64,000 nucleotides of DNA from XYB1-FULL-44-23 sp964502885 (GCA_964502885.1 CAZCXU010000002.1:1-64000); one strand, 5' to 3'; counted from the stretch's first letter, positions 17,039-25,010 are shown. The notes: a model not told the origin generated them from the sequence alone. Translations and numbers: made by a program.

Positions 17039-17884
17039 ATGGAAAAAATAATTTCGGATTCTAATTCAGCTTTTGTAAAACAAACAATTGATTATCTCTC
17101 AAATATTCTTGGTATAAGCGACCCAAAGAAAGTATTGTGGTTGGTTTTTGGAAGCTACGTTATTAACATGAACAAAGAAGGCAGCGACCTAGATATTATA
17201 GGGATCGATGATAATTTTATTGAGGATAAAAGACAGTCCTTCACTTTCAACGATATACCTATTCATTTCACAACAATAAATAAAAATACCATAAAAGATG
17301 ATGGTGAAAAACGACTTTACGGAGCGTATTTTTCAGGAAAGATAATAAATCCACATATATTCTTTTACGGAAATGATGAATCAAAACGTGAGGCAATTTA
17401 TCATTCGGGCAAATTTATAGCGCCTTTGGCAGGTTATTTAGGCACACTTACAAATTCGACGTCATTTACTGCTTCGCAAGTTACCGCATTGGTATTTATC
17501 GCTTATTTAAGTACAGACCCCAGTTTTGATTCCTATTTCTTAAACTATTTCAGTTCACCGGAATTTTGGAGTATATGGGAGTCCTTATGCAAATCAACAA
17601 TCCACATGCTCGTCACAGCAAAAGAAATTATACCAATCGGGAAAAAGTATATGTTCGTTGATAAGTTTTCTGATTATAAACAGTTCCATTCAGAAAGGAT
17701 GAAAATTGCGGCTAGACACTGGAGTTATGGTGCTGTTTGCCATAAATCAAATTATAAGTTTCAAGATGAGATATTTTCTAAAGCGGAAGAAAAGATGAAG
17801 AAAACAGATCCATCTGGAACTATATACCAAGAGATGATAACATTCCTGAAGCAGGAATCTAAGTTAAAAGAAATTTATATTTAA
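17039..17884 (+). CDS. Nucleotidyltransferase-fold protein
   Basis: This 281-residue protein has the polymerase-beta-type nucleotidyltransferase motif: VFGSYVINMNKEGSDLDIIG, with GS near residue 43 and SDLD near 55-58. A third acidic residue is not obvious in the segment that follows (IPIHFTTINKN). The remaining 200 residues are probably helical, as in the aminoglycoside adenylyltransferase or DUF4037-like groups. The substrate is unknown. It starts a plus-strand run with NUDIX (5-base gap), histidine phosphatase, a small protein and a CYTH-like protein, so all may act on nucleotides or phosphorylated metabolites. Confidence 0.75.
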   Translation: MEKIISDSNSAFVKQTIDYLSNILGISDPKKVLWLVFGSYVINMNKEGSDLDIIGIDDNFIEDKRQSFTFNDIPIHFTTINKNTIKDDGEKRLYGAYFSGKIINPHIFFYGNDESKREAIYHSGKFIAPLAGYLGTLTNSTSFTASQVTALVFIAYLSTDPSFDSYFLNYFSSPEFWSIWESLCKSTIHMLVTAKEIIPIGKKYMFVDKFSDYKQFHSERMKIAARHWSYGAVCHKSNYKFQDEIFSKAEEKMKKTDPSGTIYQEMITFLKQESKLKEIYI

Positions 17885-17889
17885 ATAAT

Positions 17890-18372
17890 ATGGACAATAA
17901 TCAATCTACTAAGCCATTTCGGAGAGGAGTTAATGCTATTATTCTCGATAAGGAAAATAATTTTCTCCTTATCCAAAAAAACGGTTATAATGAGAACGAG
18001 TGGAATTTCCTGGGTGGGGGACGTGAGGAAGGTGAGACGCTAGAACAGAATTTATTTAGGGAGTTAAATGAAGAAATTGGTACAGATAATTCGGATTTTG
18101 AAATTATTGGTGTTAGTACACATAGAATTGAATATGACTATCCTCCAGAACTGGCACTGAAAGTTAACGGAGGTAAATACCGTGGCCAATCTTACGACCA
18201 AGTGGTATTAAGGTTTGTTGGAGATAAATCAAAATTGGTTTTTACACCGGAAGAGTTCAGAACACACAAGTGGGTTTTAGCAAATGAACTTGTTTCTTGT
18301 TTAGTTTTTCCCAATCAATATCAAAATCACAAAAAAGCTATCGATGAGTTTCTCCCTGCCCTAATAAAGTAA
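17890..18372 (+). CDS. NUDIX hydrolase
   Basis: The 160-residue protein has a complete Nudix box, GGGREEGETLEQNLFRELNEEIG (described as G-x5-E-x7-REL-x2-E-x2-G, about residues 41-63), with the metal-binding glutamates present. Nudix enzymes hydrolyse nucleoside diphosphates linked to another moiety. The strand before the box (AIILDKENNFLLIQK) is typical. It follows the nucleotidyltransferase gene after 5 bases. Specificity cannot be assigned. The proximity to nucleotidyltransferase, phosphatase and CYTH-like genes suggests a shared nucleotide-derived substrate. Confidence 0.93.
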   Translation: MDNNQSTKPFRRGVNAIILDKENNFLLIQKNGYNENEWNFLGGGREEGETLEQNLFRELNEEIGTDNSDFEIIGVSTHRIEYDYPPELALKVNGGKYRGQSYDQVVLRFVGDKSKLVFTPEEFRTHKWVLANELVSCLVFPNQYQNHKKAIDEFLPALIK

Positions 18373-18386
18373 AGTTTTCAACAAAT

Positions 18387-18980
18387 ATGAACAATACTTA
18401 TTATCTGGTCAGGCATGGTGAATCAAAATATAACTTGGAGATGAGGCACCAAGGCTGGTCATTCAGAAACCCGTTAACGGAGTTAGGTTTTTCCCAAGTA
18501 AGTAAAATCGCTAGCGTAATTAAAAATTATCCAATCGACTGCATTTATTCCAGTCCATTACTTAGAACAAGACAAACCGCCCGAATAGTCTCACAGAACA
18601 TAAATAGACCAGTTCGTTATTCCAGGCATCTTTTAGACTACCGTCGCAGTAAAAGCCAAGAAGGATTGCACGTTCATGAATATTCGTCGTTACCAGAATA
18701 TCAAGCCTGGAAAGCCAATTCAGCCAGTAATCCGAATTTCAGTCTTCCGGACGGCGAGTCACGTCAGCAATTATCGAATAGGATTTCCAAATTCATCCAA
18801 CAAAGTAATAATCGACATCATCAAAAGCATATACTTGTGGTTGCCCATACTGACGTCATATACCAAATGGTTTTTCATATGACAAACAAGACAATAGATA
18901 AGCAAAATATTTCACACTGCATGTTATGTATAATTGATCCAGATAAACAAGAGTTAGTTGTCGTTAACGCGTCTGCTTAG
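18387..18980 (+). CDS. Histidine phosphatase (phosphoglycerate mutase-like)
   Basis: This 197-residue protein has the RHG phosphatase signature LVRHGESKYN (His around residue 9), SSPLLRTRQTA near 57, an acidic loop (LPDGES, about 120) and the second catalytic His in VVAHTDV (about 153). This is the complete active site of the branch-1 histidine phosphatases (GpmB/CobC-like). It lies 14 bases after the NUDIX gene and 1 base before the next small gene. Substrates range from sugar phosphates to nucleotide derivatives. Confidence 0.92.
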   Translation: MNNTYYLVRHGESKYNLEMRHQGWSFRNPLTELGFSQVSKIASVIKNYPIDCIYSSPLLRTRQTARIVSQNINRPVRYSRHLLDYRRSKSQEGLHVHEYSSLPEYQAWKANSASNPNFSLPDGESRQQLSNRISKFIQQSNNRHHQKHILVVAHTDVIYQMVFHMTNKTIDKQNISHCMLCIIDPDKQELVVVNASA

Positions 18981-18981
18981 T

Positions 18982-19194
18982 ATGGCCAATACTGAAAAAT
19001 TATTTCAAAACAAACAGGGTGAAACATTCCGTATAAGTGCGGGAATATTTACCAACGTAAACAAGATCATCAGTGAAAGAGAAAAACTGGGAGATGCAGT
19101 AATTGCAATTGGATCTCCATCTGAAATAACAAAGATGTCTAGCCAAAATAACTCTGGAGATAGCTGCTCAGCCAATGATCAATGGAGGAGATAA
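18982..19194 (+). CDS. Small hypothetical protein (70 residues)
   Basis: The reading frame is open from 18958, but the ATG at 18982, one base after the phosphatase stop, is the natural start. The protein begins MANTEKLFQNKQGETFRI, has a mixed alpha/beta character in the first 45 residues and ends in a Ser/Asn-rich tail. No known domain is recognised. It is kept because it fits exactly between two well-supported genes and shares the run's strand and spacing. Confidence 0.5.
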   Translation: MANTEKLFQNKQGETFRISAGIFTNVNKIISEREKLGDAVIAIGSPSEITKMSSQNNSGDSCSANDQWRR

Positions 19195-19199
19195 TACAT

Positions 19200-19793
19200 A
19201 TGGTGGAAGAGGAATCTTGGGGTTTATTAACAAAAGAACAATTTGAGAGCTTTTTAGCGGAATTTACCAAAAAATACGGCGCACCAGTTCATTCCAAGAG
19301 GTTATCATTCTCTTTTTGGGATCATAACCGAAACGAGATTGACACTCGGATAAGAATCACTGATGGTAAGTCTGAAGTTATGCAGAAAGTGGGAGGAATT
19401 GGAGATCAAAAGGTTAGGGTGAGGACTGAAAGGAGAATTTCGTTAACCTCCACTGTAGAAGATATATTTAACACGTATAAAATTTTTAGGGTATTAATTC
19501 CCGGAGATGATTCCTGCTTTATATACCAGCATGACAATTACATTTTTAAACTACCGGATTTTGAGATAAAACTCACTCATCAATTGGGAAAGACGGATAA
19601 ATATAATTTTGAAGTTGAGGTAGATACTTCAAAACAAGATTTGAATCAATTACTAGTGGAATTAGATCTATCAGATAAAGTAACTCTCACAAATGCTGAA
19701 TTTTGGGACAAGTGGAATGAAGAGTTAAATCTTAAAGATATAGATTTAGAAGAAGATAAAATAAAAGAGATCATTCAGCAATACGTAAAGTAA
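19200..19793 (+). CDS. CYTH-like (triphosphate tunnel) protein
   Basis: The protein has 197 residues from the ATG at 19200, which is preceded by GGAGGAG at a suitable distance; the ATG at 19182 would place that sequence inside the gene. It shows alternating charged strands as in the CYTH fold: DTRIRITDG (about residue 45), VRVRTERRISL (about 70) and YNFEVEVD (about 138, with the E-x-E strand). The initial ExExK strand of canonical CYTH enzymes is not clear. Family members handle triphosphates or adenylate cyclase chemistry. It fits the nucleotide-centred run of genes. Confidence 0.6.
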   Translation: MVEEESWGLLTKEQFESFLAEFTKKYGAPVHSKRLSFSFWDHNRNEIDTRIRITDGKSEVMQKVGGIGDQKVRVRTERRISLTSTVEDIFNTYKIFRVLIPGDDSCFIYQHDNYIFKLPDFEIKLTHQLGKTDKYNFEVEVDTSKQDLNQLLVELDLSDKVTLTNAEFWDKWNEELNLKDIDLEEDKIKEIIQQYVK

Positions 19794-19819
19794 CTTAAAC
19801 AGTGAGAGATACATTCTGA

Positions 19820-19930
19820 TATTGCTTAATTTCCTCCCATCTTTCCCGAATTAATTGGATTTGGATGGTGTCTTCAAAGGCTTTAACAATCTGTTCCAAA
19901 GCACTTATAATTATGGCAGAACTTGGCAGC
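19820..19930. repeat. Promoter-bearing direct repeat, copy A
   Basis: About 110 bases that recur at 20635-20745, exactly 815 bases apart, with scattered substitutions. The right end (AAAGCACTTATAATTA then GGCAGAACTTGGCAGC) is the best conserved, and similarity stops at the end of GGCAGC. On the minus strand both copies read as a peptide, LPSSA-(I/L)-IISALE-x2-VKAFEDTIQI and further with RWEEIK, with many third-position changes, so it was probably under coding selection. Here that reading frame stops at 19795-19797, and no ATG start is present. Confidence 0.8.
19883..19911 (+). promoter_or_regulatory. Sigma70-type promoter within repeat A
   Basis: TTAACA (19883-19888), 17-base spacer, TATAAT (19906-19911). 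Start of transcription would be near 19918, about 40 bases before the ATG at 19960. Confidence 0.7.
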
Positions 19931-19959
19931 ACACTTCCGCTATTAGAACCTAAACCTTA

Positions 19960-20613
19960 ATGCTAAATAATGAAAAACAGGTAATTTCAACACTCCGGTT
20001 TATTGTAGGTGTTTTTAATAAATATGAAGTCGAATATAGATTTCTTGGTTCCATAATTACATGCTCCTTGGAAGGAAGTGTTTACAGAAAAATAAACGAT
20101 TTAGATATTCTTGTTGATAATAATAAAATAAATTTAATTGCAGATGAGTTGGTTGCATACGGTTTCCAAAAGAAAATAAAAAATCATTTAAGAGTTTCTG
20201 AGCAACTCAACCTTCATATATATCAACACCCAGCATTGCTTGAGATAAGTTTTTTTGGCATTAAATTTTGTAGCGATGGTTCTGCTAACTTGCAAACTAA
20301 AAATATCAATGCATATATACCAAAAACAACAATAAATGCTGAGAAATATTCACTGAACAAATTCACTTTTATTGGAATCCCTGCTTCAGTGGTGTATAAA
20401 ACAATCTTATTAAACAAATCAAATCCAAAAAGAACCAAGGAAATCGAAATATTTAAGGAGAACAAAATAGAACCATTAAAAGATAATATTTATTCGGTAA
20501 GGTTTAAGGGTATTGATATCACAGCCCTGACAAAATTGCCAAATATCTTACTTGACATAATCGGTAGATTGAGACTTTTAATAGGTAAAAGTTATGATAT
20601 ATGGAAAAACTAA
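19960..20613 (+). CDS. Minimal nucleotidyltransferase-like protein
   Basis: The 217-residue protein has a nucleotidyltransferase-type start: YRFLGSIITC...KINDLDILVDNNK (about residues 26-52), resembling the GS and DLD motifs of polymerase-beta-fold enzymes, in the style of AbiEii or kanamycin nucleotidyltransferase-like proteins. Later regions lack a recognised partner domain. It lies between the two ~110-base repeats, so the gene plus one repeat forms an 815-base unit that looks like a cassette. Transcription likely starts in repeat A. The start at 19960 has no clear Shine-Dalgarno; a second ATG is at 19970 but out of frame. The substrate is unknown. Confidence 0.65.
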   Translation: MLNNEKQVISTLRFIVGVFNKYEVEYRFLGSIITCSLEGSVYRKINDLDILVDNNKINLIADELVAYGFQKKIKNHLRVSEQLNLHIYQHPALLEISFFGIKFCSDGSANLQTKNINAYIPKTTINAEKYSLNKFTFIGIPASVVYKTILLNKSNPKRTKEIEIFKENKIEPLKDNIYSVRFKGIDITALTKLPNILLDIIGRLRLLIGKSYDIWKN

Positions 20614-20634
20614 ATACAGATTGATTGAGTTTTA

Positions 20635-20745
20635 ATAGCTTTAATCTCTTCCCACCTTCCTTTTATTAACTCAATTTGAATAGTGTCCTCAAAAGCCTTA
20701 ACAACCTTCTCTAAAGCACTTATAATTAAGGCAGAACTTGGCAGC
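20635..20745. repeat. Promoter-bearing direct repeat, copy B
   Basis: The second copy of the repeat at 19820-19930. The conserved minus-strand peptide reads LPSSALIISALEKVVKAFED and continues to RWEEIKAIK. The copy ends 4 bases before the ATG of the membrane-protein gene at 20750. Confidence 0.8.
20698..20726 (+). promoter_or_regulatory. Sigma70-type promoter within repeat B
   Basis: TTAACA (20698-20703), 17-base spacer, TATAAT (20721-20726), the same geometry as in repeat A. Start of transcription would be near 20733, about 17 bases before the ATG at 20750. Confidence 0.7.
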
Positions 20746-20749
20746 CAAA

Positions 20750-21304
20750 ATGAACAACAACTTTGTCGAGAAAGTAAACAGTGCATTTGATACAGCAGTA
20801 ATATTCTTTCTGTTTTCCGGTAGTTTGTATTTTATTTATTACTCGTTGCGGGCAGGCAAAATAGAATATATTTTGTTTAGTTTATTAGTATATTTCATAA
20901 GTTTTGGCTATAGACAACTAATCGGTATTAAAATTGGTGATTCCGGATTTACTGAAGCGGGCATCTTTCTTATATCCTTCTTATTTTTGGCTTACCTAAT
21001 TACTTTATTTAATTTAGATAATGAAGTTAAGAATTACCTTCCAGATAAAATACTCTCAGGAAGTTGGAGTAGTTTTGTTTTCCTGATGATTATTTCTGTA
21101 ATACCTCCAAGAAAAGTGGGTATCATTAAGTTTACAATCGCAATTACGATTGTCGTGACGCTGATACTTCTAAATATTTTTAACGGTGCAATTAATGCCT
21201 ACCTGCAATCGATTTCCGGGTTATCTGGATTTTTAATTGGGTTTCCGTTGATATATCTTCTAATGGTACTAATGGGTCTTAAGTCCAATACTAGTAAAAC
21301 GTAG
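20750..21304 (+). CDS. Multi-pass membrane protein of unknown function
   Basis: This 184-residue, very hydrophobic protein has about six membrane segments (roughly residues 14-33, 38-53, 67-88, 104-118, 124-144 and 153-177). A TTG start at 20738 is in frame but lies in the repeat, so the ATG at 20750 is preferred. There are no recognisable motifs and few charged residues inside the membrane segments. Composition is AT-rich like the rest of the island. It is the last gene of the island and is convergent with guaC, 52 bases away. Confidence 0.65.
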   Translation: MNNNFVEKVNSAFDTAVIFFLFSGSLYFIYYSLRAGKIEYILFSLLVYFISFGYRQLIGIKIGDSGFTEAGIFLISFLFLAYLITLFNLDNEVKNYLPDKILSGSWSSFVFLMIISVIPPRKVGIIKFTIAITIVVTLILLNIFNGAINAYLQSISGLSGFLIGFPLIYLLMVLMGLKSNTSKT

Positions 21305-21356
21305 TGCAGTGAACGTTTCGAAACCGGTATACTGAATAAGTCTGTGCAGTGCAACA

Positions 21357-22376
21357 CTACTCAAATTTTGACTGGTGATTCACCAAAACAAAGGTGGCGC
21401 ACTTGGAAACATCGCGCAAACTGCGGGCGCCAATATATGTACAACAAGAACGCAAACCTCCCAAGATTTCTTCAACTGTATCTTTGATGGGACCTTTGTG
21501 GGGAATAATTATCTCCCGCCCTTCTGAAGCACGATAGCTGGCTTTGCCTCCGTAATATTTGTCCATGGCTTTTTTACTGCTCATACCGTAAAAAGCCTTA
21601 TACTTCACCCCGTCTTTTTCGATTAATTCTCCCCCACTTTCGTTGTGACCAGCGAACATCTTTCCCAGCATGACAAAGTCCGCGCCACCACCAAACGCCT
21701 TGCAGATATCTCCGGGCGTAGTGCATCCCCCATCGGCGATAATTCTGGCTCCCATTCCGTGGGCGGCGTCCGCGCACTCAATTACTGCGGACAATTGGGG
21801 GTATCCGACACCGGTCATTTTTCTGGTGGTGCATCCGGCCCCGGGACCAATACCGACCTTTACGATATCTGCGCCAGCAATGATAAGCGCCTCAACCATT
21901 TCACCGGTGGCTACATTTCCAGCAATAAGGGTGGTCTGAGGGTACTTCTGTCTAACCCGGGATACAGTATCAATAAAACGCTGTGTGTAACCGTTGGCTA
22001 CATCCATACAGATAAATTCCGGGTTTATGCGATTGACTAAGATATGCAAATTTTCCAACTCTTCTTCTCTAATTCCAGTTGTGATAGTGACGTAAGGGAG
22101 AATATCTGGTTTGTTGACCTGAACCAGATCTTCCGGAGAGTGGAATTTGTGGAGGGCGGTGATTATTTTGTACCCAGACAAAACAAGGGCAACATCTATG
22201 GTACCGGAAGTGTCCATGTTTGAGGCGATGATGGGGATGCCTTTCCAAGTCTTTTTGGAGTGGGGAAAAGTAAACTCCCTATTTAAATCGACATCTTTTC
22301 TGGAAGTAAGGGTGGAGCGTTTCGGACGAAGCAGGACATCATCGTAATCTAACTTGGTTTCGGTCAGCATCCTCAT
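21357..22376 (-). CDS. guaC: GMP reductase
   Basis: The 339-residue protein belongs to the IMP dehydrogenase/GMP reductase barrel family. It has no CBS domains (IMPDH is about 490 residues). The catalytic Cys lies in GPGAGCTTRKMTGVGYPQ (about residues 177-194), preceded by DIVKVGIG. ADGGCTTPGDICKAFGGGADFVMLG (about 214-238) binds the phosphate, and FYGMSS (about 260) follows. This matches GuaC, which reduces GMP to IMP with NADPH for purine salvage. A -10-like TATTAT lies 8 bases before the start. It is the first backbone-like gene after the AT-rich island. Confidence 0.92.
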   Translation of the reverse strand: MRMLTETKLDYDDVLLRPKRSTLTSRKDVDLNREFTFPHSKKTWKGIPIIASNMDTSGTIDVALVLSGYKIITALHKFHSPEDLVQVNKPDILPYVTITTGIREEELENLHILVNRINPEFICMDVANGYTQRFIDTVSRVRQKYPQTTLIAGNVATGEMVEALIIAGADIVKVGIGPGAGCTTRKMTGVGYPQLSAVIECADAAHGMGARIIADGGCTTPGDICKAFGGGADFVMLGKMFAGHNESGGELIEKDGVKYKAFYGMSSKKAMDKYYGGKASYRASEGREIIIPHKGPIKDTVEEILGGLRSCCTYIGARSLRDVSKCATFVLVNHQSKFE

Positions 22377-22384
22377 GCCAAATG

Positions 22385-22390
22385 ATAATA
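22385..22390 (-). promoter_or_regulatory. -10 box before guaC, probably leaderless
   Basis: Minus-strand TATTAT lies 8 bases before the ATG at 22376; no Shine-Dalgarno is present between them. Confidence 0.45.
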
Positions 22391-22516
22391 TACCAAACTT
22401 ATTCTAATTTGCATCTGCAAATCATTCGTATATTCAATACGTTTCGTCTGCGTTAGCAAATTTAGTTGTTGGCTATAACAAAAAGTGCAAGGCCGTCGAT
22501 GGGGTATGGGATGACT

Positions 22517-23170
22517 CTAGGGAAGAGAGGAGGGTTTTGATTTTTCTACTATGTGCGCAACTAGTTGCTTTGATAAAGTTTCCGGACTAATTATACCCGT
22601 GAGAGGTATTCCGGCTTGCGAGAATGCCCGAGCAAAACGATTTTTTATGGCCAAAATCAATGATTGAACATCAGACAACCCTTCGTCTTGTAATCTGTCA
22701 TCTTTTGTGGGTTTAAATTTGGAGATGCATGGGCCTGATCTGCGAGAACAATTCTCCAGTTGGTCAGCAGCATTTTTTCTGAGAACCAGTAACAGTTGCC
22801 CTGGATTCAGGTAGAGATCATTTTTACCGGCCTGGTGAGCTGCGGTTTCAAATTTGCCTCCCCTGACAAATGCAATAGCTTTTTCTGATTCCGGGGAGAA
22901 AAAGGAATTTAAAAAATCTTCATTTCCCTCGCCTTGGACAACAATCTCGCCATTACGAGTTATAACCCCGCCCGTCCGCATCAAACTCCATATTTGATCC
23001 CCGGTGGCAGTAATAACTTTTTTAATTCTTGAGGTTCTATTTTCAGCTAGTCCAAGACTAGATATCGAATCGATTAGTACTCCATAGTCTACTTGTCCCT
23101 GAGCGTAAACCTGCTCCTTTCCCTTTGATTTGGAGGTATATATAAATCCATTTTCTTGCTCTCTCCTCAT
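22517..23170 (-). CDS. Hypothetical protein (217 residues)
   Basis: A soluble protein with no signal peptide. Residues 29-120 have alternating strands and a GKFETAAHQAGKNDLYLNPG stretch followed by the hydrophobic QLLLVLRK (about 125). This arrangement is loosely reminiscent of PP2C/SpoIIE phosphatases, where a glycine-containing turn precedes the LLLxxD strand, but the metal-binding Asp residues are not seen. I do not assign a function. It is isolated, with gaps of 140 bases downstream and 186 upstream. Confidence 0.55.
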   Translation of the reverse strand: MRREQENGFIYTSKSKGKEQVYAQGQVDYGVLIDSISSLGLAENRTSRIKKVITATGDQIWSLMRTGGVITRNGEIVVQGEGNEDFLNSFFSPESEKAIAFVRGGKFETAAHQAGKNDLYLNPGQLLLVLRKNAADQLENCSRRSGPCISKFKPTKDDRLQDEGLSDVQSLILAIKNRFARAFSQAGIPLTGIISPETLSKQLVAHIVEKSKPSSLP

Positions 23171-23379
23171 GAGCCATATTATAGGGCTTAATTAAGAAAT
23201 TGTCCACCCTCCAAGAAGTGGTTTGGGGCGAAGGAGCGGGACTTACGCATGGAGTAGACGTTATTATTAGGTCGTGATTATTAAGCATTTACAGCCAAAT
23301 ACTTCGTTATTGCTAAATCCTGAAACTATAGCAAAATATATTCCGGAACAATGCATTGATGCAGTTGTCTACAGGATAC

Positions 23380-23709
23380 ATGGTAAAGAATATACGAAAA
23401 AGCACCAAATGGGAAAAGTGGTTTTGGGAGACTGCCTGGGATGTAACGCAATATTTGTTTGATACTCCGATTTTGGGAGAAATAGTAAGGTTCATTTACT
23501 GGCAGAGGTGGATGGTTAAAAAATTGATGAATAGGATTCCAAAGGATCTAAATAGCATAGAGGCCTTGCCGTTTTGGCTGTGCCTTGCAGTGGCACTATT
23601 CTTATTTGCATACACTTTTGCTTTTTGGTTAGGCTTGTTTTGCATACTAGTGTTTGGATATGGAATAAGAAGATTGAGGGGGATTTTGAGAGTGAAAGTT
23701 ACAAAGTGA
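23380..23709 (+). CDS. Small membrane protein of unknown function
   Basis: The protein has about 109 residues from the ATG at 23380, which has AGGA 4 bases upstream; earlier in-frame starts exist at 23356 (TTG) and 23359 (ATG). A Trp-rich amphipathic N-terminal half (KWEKWFWETAWD, then FIYWQRW) is followed by a hairpin of two hydrophobic helices (about residues 59-93) and a basic tail. No known family is recognised. It lies 20 bases upstream of an exported protein on the same strand. Confidence 0.5.
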   Translation: MVKNIRKSTKWEKWFWETAWDVTQYLFDTPILGEIVRFIYWQRWMVKKLMNRIPKDLNSIEALPFWLCLAVALFLFAYTFAFWLGLFCILVFGYGIRRLRGILRVKVTK

Positions 23710-23741
23710 AGCATTGACCGTATTAGTCTTTGGAGACTAGA

Positions 23742-24305
23742 ATGAATCTGATGAAGAAACCAATAGTTTTACTTTTGGTGGTAGCAGTTAGTGGAGCTGT
23801 GTATTTTGCATATATCGCTTTGAATAGGCCAGTAACCAATGTCGGAAATAAAGAAGTCCAGGCAGTCAACGAGCAGACGCAGATGGTTGGCGGCGATCGA
23901 GACGAGCATGGCTGTATAGGGTCAGCCGGATATATATGGTGTGAAGAAAAGCAAAAATGCCTGAGGGCTTGGGAGGAAGCATGTCCCGGGTTAATCGATG
24001 CCAACACCGAGGAAGAACTGAAAGTGCAGATTAAACGGCAGATTGTTGAGAAGCGCGGAGAGGGTGCTAATAAACTCGACATTTCAGTGTCGACGGTCCA
24101 AGGAAAGTATGCAAAGGGAGGTGCTAGCGCAAAAGATATGGGCGGAGGTATGTGGTTTGCGGCGAAAGTAAATGGTGAATGGAGTCTGGTCTGGGATGGA
24201 AACGGAATAATTTCCTGCAGGGACTTGTCCGCTTATCCTGATTTTCCAAATTCAATGATTCCCCAATGTTTTGATGAGACAACAAATGTATTGAAATCAC
24301 GCTAA
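23742..24305 (+). CDS. Membrane-anchored exported protein with Cys-rich motif
   Basis: The protein has 187 residues from the ATG at 23742, which is preceded by GGAG at 7 bases; an in-frame TTG lies at 23730. An N-terminal anchor (about residues 6-26) is followed by a Cys-rich module, DEHGCIGSAGYIWCEEKQKC...EEAC (about 52-80), found in small exported proteins of CPR bacteria and archaea. A C-terminal domain (about 90-187) contains AKVNGEWSLVWDGNG and a C-x(n)-C pair that may form a disulfide. Function unknown. Confidence 0.65.
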   Translation: MNLMKKPIVLLLVVAVSGAVYFAYIALNRPVTNVGNKEVQAVNEQTQMVGGDRDEHGCIGSAGYIWCEEKQKCLRAWEEACPGLIDANTEEELKVQIKRQIVEKRGEGANKLDISVSTVQGKYAKGGASAKDMGGGMWFAAKVNGEWSLVWDGNGIISCRDLSAYPDFPNSMIPQCFDETTNVLKSR

Positions 24306-24503
24306 AAAAAGAAATTTTACAGCGTTGAAGATATCTCTCCCCATGCGGATTTTTCCACCATGAAGCTTCTCTGGTTGATACCTGAGGTATCTTCCCGCTA
24401 CTGCTTCGTATGAAGCGTTATCCCTCCGAAGCAGAAATTTCTTCGTATTCACCCTGTGGCTCGCACCCCCGGTTTTCTGCAAAAGTGGGCAAAACAAGAC
24501 TTG
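24306..24503. other. Intergenic region between convergent genes
   Basis: No convincing gene. The minus strand is open from 24497 to 24297, but the product has no coding character. No clear terminator hairpin with a T run is seen, though the two flanking genes converge here. Confidence 0.4.
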
Positions 24504-25010
24504 TCAGGTTTTTGTGGTGTCATATGCCCAATGCAATAATGCCTGTCTCTGTTTGCGGCGACAGGTGAGATCTCCTTTGCGACAATTTTTTTGGAGCTGC
24601 GCCAAGTGGCGGCGCATATTGAGCCATCTTTTGATCTGCTTCTCATCTTCTGCCGGAATCCGGCGCCCATAATAATACCGGCAGTACCACTGAAACCAAC
24701 CGCGGGGATCATCATCGCTAATCCAGCCTTTTTTGCGCCAGACTGACAAGGGCTGGCTGGCGTTGACACCAAAGAAATTCAGATTGGGATCGTGCCGTTC
24801 ACTACAGAGTTTGGCAGTAGTGAACCAGTCAGGTGGAAACTCGCTCCGGCAATCGGTCATGTATTTTCCGCCAAATACTCCGAGCGAAAGCATTTGTTTG
24901 GGAGAGAGTTCCGGCTTAAATAAGGGGGCAAAATTTTTGCCAACCGGTTCGGTTAACTCATAAACATAACCGTGCTGCATTTTGTCGTAGACGTGAACCT
25001 TTTTGGTCAT
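24504..25010 (-). CDS. Conserved hypothetical protein, last gene of a membrane-protein operon
   Basis: This 168-residue soluble protein is rich in Trp, Tyr and Arg. It has VYDKMQHGYVYELTEPVGKNF at the N terminus, LSPKQMLSLGVFGGKYM (about residues 35-51), EFPPDWF (about 57-63) and a basic helical C terminus with three cysteines. The pattern looks like a widespread uncharacterised family with a conserved GVFGGKYM-type motif. It starts 2 bases after the DUF1295 gene, so it is expressed with the TspO/DUF2177/DUF1295 genes. Confidence 0.65.
   Translation of the reverse strand: MTKKVHVYDKMQHGYVYELTEPVGKNFAPLFKPELSPKQMLSLGVFGGKYMTDCRSEFPPDWFTTAKLCSERHDPNLNFFGVNASQPLSVWRKKGWISDDDPRGWFQWYCRYYYGRRIPAEDEKQIKRWLNMRRHLAQLQKNCRKGDLTCRRKQRQALLHWAYDTTKT

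Larger units (their letters stand above)
54..21356. mobile_element. Probable genomic island next to tRNA-Gln
   Basis: The stretch between the tRNA-Gln 3' end and guaC is clearly more AT-rich than the sequence after 21,357. It is filled with accessory functions: an ABC importer, a possible metabolite cluster, a large serine recombinase, a type III restriction system, a phage terminase remnant, an Xre regulator and small nucleotide-related genes. I found no second copy of the tRNA 3' end in the window, so the right boundary is inferred from composition and gene content only. The island may be a composite of several insertions, and the left boundary could lie before the window. Confidence 0.6.

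Noticed and set aside
19820..20745. Repeats as integron attC sites
   Set aside because: No attC-type R and L core sites or long internal palindrome were seen, and no integron integrase is present in the window.
23274..23462. 62-residue plus-strand reading frame
   Set aside because: Overlaps the better supported membrane-protein frame and has no coding character.
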